This document shows, piece after piece, positions 1 through 4,400 of a DNA stretch of 7,316 nt. This DNA is from Myxococcales bacterium (lineage in GTDB: Bacteria > Myxococcota_A > UBA9160 > SMWR01). The stretch is from contig JACZVU010000136.1 of assembly GCA_022572485.1 (NCBI GenBank), positions 1 through 7,316 of the forward strand. Reading direction: 5' to 3'. Below the pieces are notes generated by a model, which worked only from the letters and a program-made list of their open reading frames with translations, did no database searches and was not told where the DNA came from. Position 1 is the stretch's first letter. Every line of letters starts with the position of its first letter. Made by a program: the position numbers and the translations under genes.

Positions 1-1
1 T

Positions 2-796
2 GCGGACCTGCCCGAGCACGCGGGTGTCGCGCCCACCGCATCTTGCGAAGACCTCGAGAGCTTGATTCCCGAGTCCGAGAACCGGCTGTTCGACATGCGC
101 CAGATCATCGAGCGCATCGTGGATGGAGGTTCTTTTTTCGAAATCAAGGAGTTGTTTGCGGGTGAGCTGATCACGGGATTGGCGCGTATCGACGGCCGCT
201 CTGTCGGCATCATCGCCAACCAGCCCATGGTCAGGGGTGGCGTGCTCTTCGTCGATTCTGCGGACAAAGCCGCGCGCTTCATCTGGCTCTGCGATGCCTT
301 CGGGATCCCGCTGCTGTTTCTCGCGGATGTTCCCGGGTTCATGATCGGCAAGGCCGTCGAACGCCAGGGCATCATCCGCGCGGGTGCCAAGATGATCATG
401 GCGGTCTCCGAAGCGACCGTACCCAAGCTGAGTGTGATCGTGCGCAAGGCCTACGGGGCGGGCCTCTACGCGATGAGCGGCCCCGCGTTCGAGCCCGAAG
501 CCTGCATCGCGCTGCCGAGCGCGATGATTGCGGTCATGGGCCCGGAGGCCGCTGTCAATGCCGTCTACTTCAACAGGCTGCAGGGCCTGAGCGACGAAGA
601 GCGCGCCGAAACCGAAGCCCGGCTACAGCGCGAGTACCGCGACGACATCGACATCGAACGCCTCGCGAGCGAGCTCGTCGTAGACGCCATTGTTCCCCCC
701 GAGACCCTGCGCGACGAAATCGCGGCACGCCTCGCCAACGCCGAGGGGCGCCGCGACGCCCCACCCGCGAAATGGCGCAGCGTGACACCGGTCTAG
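2..796 (+). CDS. Acyl-CoA carboxylase carboxyltransferase (beta) subunit, 5'-truncated by window
   Basis: This frame is open from the left edge and ends with TAG at 794-796, giving 264 residues; whole family members are usually about 510-540, so roughly the N-terminal half is missing. The visible part is the C-terminal crotonase-fold carboxyltransferase domain that accepts CO2 from carboxybiotin and passes it to an acyl-CoA (propionyl-, acetyl- or methylcrotonyl-CoA type). Seen in the sequence: GRSVGIIANQP near residues 63-73, DVPGF at 109-113 followed by a GIIRAGAKM segment, RKAYGAG at 148-154 (the glycine-rich oxyanion-hole region of the second CoA fold) and AVMGPEAA at 177-184. It would act in the cytoplasm with a biotin carboxylase/BCCP subunit, which is not in this window. 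The TTG at 62 is not the real start, because homology-like sequence (LPEHAGVAP) already precedes it. Substrate cannot be decided from this half. Family assignment is confident; I give no gene symbol. Confidence 0.93.
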   Translation, partial: ADLPEHAGVAPTASCEDLESLIPESENRLFDMRQIIERIVDGGSFFEIKELFAGELITGLARIDGRSVGIIANQPMVRGGVLFVDSADKAARFIWLCDAFGIPLLFLADVPGFMIGKAVERQGIIRAGAKMIMAVSEATVPKLSVIVRKAYGAGLYAMSGPAFEPEACIALPSAMIAVMGPEAAVNAVYFNRLQGLSDEERAETEARLQREYRDDIDIERLASELVVDAIVPPETLRDEIAARLANAEGRRDAPPAKWRSVTPV

Positions 797-821
797 ACGC
801 ACATCGGGTGCTCACGCCCAG

Positions 822-873
822 CAAAACACGACACCGCTGTCCGCCAAAACACGACACGATCTGGCGTGTTGTG
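822..873. repeat. 13-bp direct repeats plus inverted arm; candidate activator site
   Basis: CAAAACACGACAC occurs twice exactly, at 822-834 and 845-857, start to start 23 bp. The second copy also forms an inverted repeat: CACGACACG (850-858) faces CGTGTTGTG (865-873) across a 6-base gap, with one mismatch (G-U as RNA). The cluster sits about 220-270 bp upstream of the predicted sigma-54 start site, which is compatible with an enhancer for a sigma-54 activator. Alternatively it could be an RNA hairpin ending the upstream transcript, but it lacks a T-run. The repeats are seen; the role is inference. Confidence 0.5.
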
Positions 874-909
874 AATCCTGGAGCAGCGTCGATCCTTCCT
901 GACATTGAT

Positions 910-954
910 TTCCGGATTTGATCTCAGATAGTAACGCATTGACTGGATCCGGAA
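910..954. repeat. 8-bp perfect inverted repeat
   Basis: TTCCGGAT at 910-917 is matched by its reverse complement ATCCGGAA at 947-954, with 29 bases between. Each arm contains the self-complementary TCCGGA. The arms lie about 140-180 bp upstream of the predicted start site at 1092, so they could be paired protein-binding half-sites. An 8-bp match in a 500-bp region may also be chance. Confidence 0.3.
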
Positions 955-988
955 GCGGACTCCCCCGGAACCATTTCAAAAACTCCCT

Positions 989-1012
989 GAGCAATCGCAT
1001 TCAAGATCGCTC
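989..1012. repeat. Imperfect dyad upstream of the sigma-54 promoter
   Basis: GAGCAATC (989-996) and GATCGCTC (1005-1012) form an 8-bp inverted repeat with one mismatch and an 8-base gap. Its centre lies about 90 bp upstream of the predicted sigma-54 start, a usual distance for an enhancer-binding activator. No family-specific consensus is recognised. Confidence 0.3.
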
Positions 1013-1064
1013 GAATCAGTAGACCCGCTTGGAAGCAGCGCTTCGGTTTTTCGGGTTGAGACGC

Positions 1065-1080
1065 TTGGCACGCAATTTGC
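1065..1080 (+). promoter_or_regulatory. Sigma-54 (RpoN) -24/-12 promoter
   Basis: The sequence TTGGCACGCAATTTGC carries TGGCAC (1066-1071), a 5-base spacer (1072-1076) and TTGC (1077-1080), matching the known TGGCAC-N5-TTGC consensus at all fixed positions. The GG at 1067-1068 and GC at 1079-1080 have exactly the spacing needed for the -24 and -12 elements, placing the expected transcript start near 1092. It points toward the giant RHS/SpvB gene and would give a leader of about 219 nt. A sigma-54 promoter needs an ATP-driven enhancer-binding activator, so expression of the gene is probably tightly signal-dependent. The match is seen; activity is inferred. Confidence 0.75.
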
Positions 1081-1295
1081 GGTTGTCAGCAGTTGTGTTT
1101 ATCGCGGCCTTTCCTAGATGCAAGAGGCGCTTGGAATTCCCTGGGTTCAACAGTTTTCACTTGACAGCGGGTCGCCATGAATTGTGAAGGCTTGTACAGC
1201 ACGCATTCGCTCCCATGTGTAAATGGAGCGGATCGCTTTGCGCGACATTCACTGGAGGTGGTTTCACGCGGTGGCGCTTTCGGCGGACTGGTATC

Positions 1296-1302
1296 GAGGA
1301 GG
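1296..1302 (+). promoter_or_regulatory. Strong Shine-Dalgarno GAGGAGG
   Basis: GAGGAGG lies 8 bases before the ATG at 1311. It is a near-ideal anti-Shine-Dalgarno match at ideal spacing, and it decides the start of the giant gene over the in-frame ATG at 1335, which has no comparable site. Confidence 0.85.
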
Positions 1303-1310
1303 TTTGGGAA

Positions 1311-1478
1311 ATGATGCGACGATCGAATCGCGAGATGTCGAAGGCTCTCGAGCGCACAAACGCGAACACTGCGGGTTGCAAAGAAGAAACTCGAACGCGG
1401 AAAGGTGGCGATCTCGCTGCGCGATGGCTTTTTTGCGGGCTGATCGCGATCCTGGCCGCTGCTTTGCCAGCCAACGCG
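1311..1478 (+). other. Signal peptide with long N-region
   Basis: A charged N-terminal stretch of 38 residues ends in an arginine. It is followed by the hydrophobic core WLFCGLIAILAAALPANA (39-56) and a small-residue A-x-A motif, predicting cleavage between Ala56 and Gln57. No twin-arginine consensus is present in front of the core, so Sec export is most likely. The N-region is much longer than typical; an internal start is possible, but the Shine-Dalgarno favours 1311. Confidence 0.8.
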
Positions 1479-4400
1479 CAAGACACCATTAGCAATGATG
1501 AATTCCGAGGCAATTCGTCCGACCTCAGTGCCGCGGGTAAAACCGAAGACGGATCGGCGGGTGTCGATGGCGCCTCGGGCGCCGCCACCCTGAGCATCTC
1601 GATCGCGGTTCCTCCGGGCCCCGGTGGCCTTACGCCTACCCTGAGCCTCAACTACTCGAGCGATCGGGGCGATGGACCGTTCGGAATCGGTTGGGATCTC
1701 GCGCTTGGCGAGATTCGCTGCACGGCGCGATTCGGCGTGCCCGACTATGCGAACTGCGCGGAGTTCGAACTCGATGGGCAGCTCCTCGTGGGTCCGGACA
1801 CGCGCCTGGGTATGGAAGGCCGCTACCACACGAAGGTCGAATCGTTCAAGCGGATCCTGCAGCTGGGCACCGGCGACAGCGCGTATTGGGAAGTGACGGC
1901 TCCGGGCGGTATGCGCCTCCTCTACGGCGAGGGCCTCGTCGGCGGAATCGCGAACAGCAAGATCGGGTCGGACGGGAGGGATACCCCAACAACCGCTCCC
2001 ACCGCGCGCTGGCTGCTGAGCAAGATTATCGACCTCCACGGCAACGAGATCGTGATCACCTACGACCGGACCGATGTCGGAGTCGCCTATCCGTCGACGA
2101 TCACGTACGCGTCGGGCGCGCGCGCAGTCACATTTCTCTACGAGAGCCGCCCGGACGAGATTCTCGACTTCCCGGGCGGAATCCCCCGAAACATCACCCA
2201 GCGCCTGCGCGAGATTGAGGTCAAGAGTCTCGGCACGATCGTCAGCCGACGCCTGATCACGTACTCGACGCCGGGCGATTACTCGACCCATCGAAGCCGA
2301 ATCGCATCCACGCAACTTTTCGGCAAGGGCTGTGTCGATCCCGATCCGGTCGCAAATTGCCCGTCTCTGTCTCTGCCCGCTCAAACGTACGCGTACACGG
2401 AGACGACGTTGAGTGGCGGTGGCCCCTACTGGGAGATGGCTCCGAGCACCGATTGGGCGGAGGCAGGGATATTCGTCAAAACGGGTGTTCAAACCAACAG
2501 CCATGCTTTGGGCAAGCGGCTCGCGGATGTCAACGGTGACGGGCTTCCCGACCTCGTGGTTGGCTACTGCAGCAGCCCCCCACCCGCTCCTTGCGAGGGT
2601 CCGGTCGTGTACCTCAACGATGGCTCGGGTTGGGTTCGCGATGACGCTTGGACCGCTGCGATCGACAGCCTGACCTACGAGGCACCGACGATCACCGTCG
2701 AGTCGGTTCCGTATACCAGTGGCTCCTCTACCTATTGGCGAGCTTGCAACGCGACGACCGGGACGGTCACGCGAGGGATTTCGTTTGCGATAGATGAGGC
2801 CGAGGGGAGCGCGCTCGTCATCGATGGCAACTTCGAGACCTTTACGCCCTGGCCCTCTTGGCACCTGATCGACATCAACGGTGACGGTCTCGCGGATCTC
2901 GTGACTTCCATTCGCGGCGGGACCCTTCCCTTGGAGTTTGACTGCGCGGGAGATCCGATCGAGCCCGGCGACTATTGGACGGACACTTTTATTGTCGGTG
3001 TGGTTTCGCAGAAAATCTTTTTGAACAACGGAACCGGTTGGGACCCGGCGCCTGCCGGAATGGCGGAAAGCCTGCCGCTCTTCCAGGCACAGACGATCGT
3101 CAAGCACAGGAGTGACAAAGAAAACCGCTTTTTTGAGTCGTTCAACTATGACTGCGACGGCGCCGGATGGCTCGGTGGTTTGGGGGAGGGATTTGGCTTC
3201 TACTGCACGACTTGGATGGACTTTCGGCCGCAGTTTGTTGAACTCAACGGCGATGGTCTTCTCGATATCATCCTCCTAGAGCTATCCAACGAACAGCCAT
3301 CCGGCGAAGATGTGCTGTGGCTGGACTATTCTAACAACTTTGGTGGTTGGTGGATCGGCACCCCAAAGAGCTTTGCGTGGATCCAAAACGCGGATGGCAG
3401 CGGCTGGACGCCCGCGCCGGATTTTGATCTTCCTTTCCCGCACATCCAATACACCTGGATTCAGGAGAGAGCGTTCGACCTTCTTAATGGGCCCGGCGGA
3501 ATGCAACCGTACGACGCGGGTGTGTATTTCGTGGACCTCAATCGTGATGGATTGACGGACATTGTAAAAGACGCCTCGGGTATCCAGTCGAGCCCAGCTG
3601 CAGTCCTTCTCGGTACGGGAACGGGGTGGTGCAACGACTTGGGCACGTTGGCCTCATCTGATTGTGACGCCGATACCACCCACTCTCGCTACGTAACACC
3701 GATCGCGTTTAACGAATACACCACGGACACGAGAGATGAAGACATCAGCAAATCTGAGCAGCTGGTTTTCGTCGATCTGAACGGCGACGGTTGGGTCGAC
3801 CTGCTGCAAGGAAAACAGGTAGAGGGCGGCACCCCCGTCTTGCGGGCCTGGTTGCACGACCCAAGCGCACCGAACGATGCCGCTGGAAATCCGAGCGTGT
3901 GGGTGGATCAATCAGACACGTTCAAGCCGCCGACTCCGTTCTATGCCGGGACTCAGTTTGCGGATCTCGATGGGAATGGCACGGCGGACATCCTCCATGG
4001 GTGGCGCTTGTATTTGGGCTCGGGGGAATGGATCGCAGACGACGCCTACCTCTCCCCTGGCCCCCCTAGCGATCTCCTCGCTTCGGTCGATAACGGGCGC
4101 GGCGGGATCACGGATTTCACGTATGTGAGTGCCGCATTTCAGCGAGATCGAGATGCGGCGATGGAAGTCGACGCGGAGGCGCATGCCGCCACGCTCGGTG
4201 ACGCCGATGGAACCAGCGCGGCCGTCACGCGGTTTACCACCGAGGCCGTGATCTCAGAGCAGACGGTGAGCGGTGTGGGCATCGCCGCCAACGTCACCAC
4301 GCGGTACCGCTACGGGCGACCTCGATTCGATCCCGTAGAGCGCTCGGGCCTGGGCTTCGGGCTGGCCGAAACGACGAATCCGGACGGCTCTCGCGTTGAC

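Larger units (their letters stand above)
797..1310. other. Intergenic regulatory region and leader of the RHS/SpvB gene
   Basis: This 514-bp gap shows no convincing protein gene; the short frames crossing it lack family resemblance and the codon bias of the flanking genes. It is visibly less GC-rich than the carboxyltransferase gene. It contains, left to right, a cluster of direct and inverted repeats, two looser inverted repeats, a sigma-54 promoter, an untranslated leader and a strong ribosome binding site. I see no hairpin followed by a T-run, so no clear intrinsic terminator for the upstream gene. Both genes point rightward, but the long gap and internal promoter argue against a shared operon. 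Confidence 0.75.

Noticed and set aside
850..873. Intrinsic terminator for the carboxyltransferase gene
   Set aside because: The 9-bp stem is good, but it is followed by AATCCTGG instead of a T-run; I keep it only as an inverted repeat.
1161..1189. TTGACA at 1161-1166 as a housekeeping -35 element
   Set aside because: The hexamer is perfect, but no acceptable -10 lies 16-18 bases downstream (GTGAAG or TGTGAA there), and a consensus sigma-54 promoter is present just upstream.
1223..1492. An 89-codon + strand frame starting in the leader
   Set aside because: It overlaps the signal-peptide coding sequence in another frame, has no ribosome site and no resemblance to a known protein.
1086..3107. 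A 673-codon open frame on the minus strand
   Set aside because: It lies opposite the SpvB and propeller domains, is rich in arginine and low-complexity sequence, shows no recognisable family and no ribosome site, and its length is explained by the G/C third-position bias of the + strand gene.
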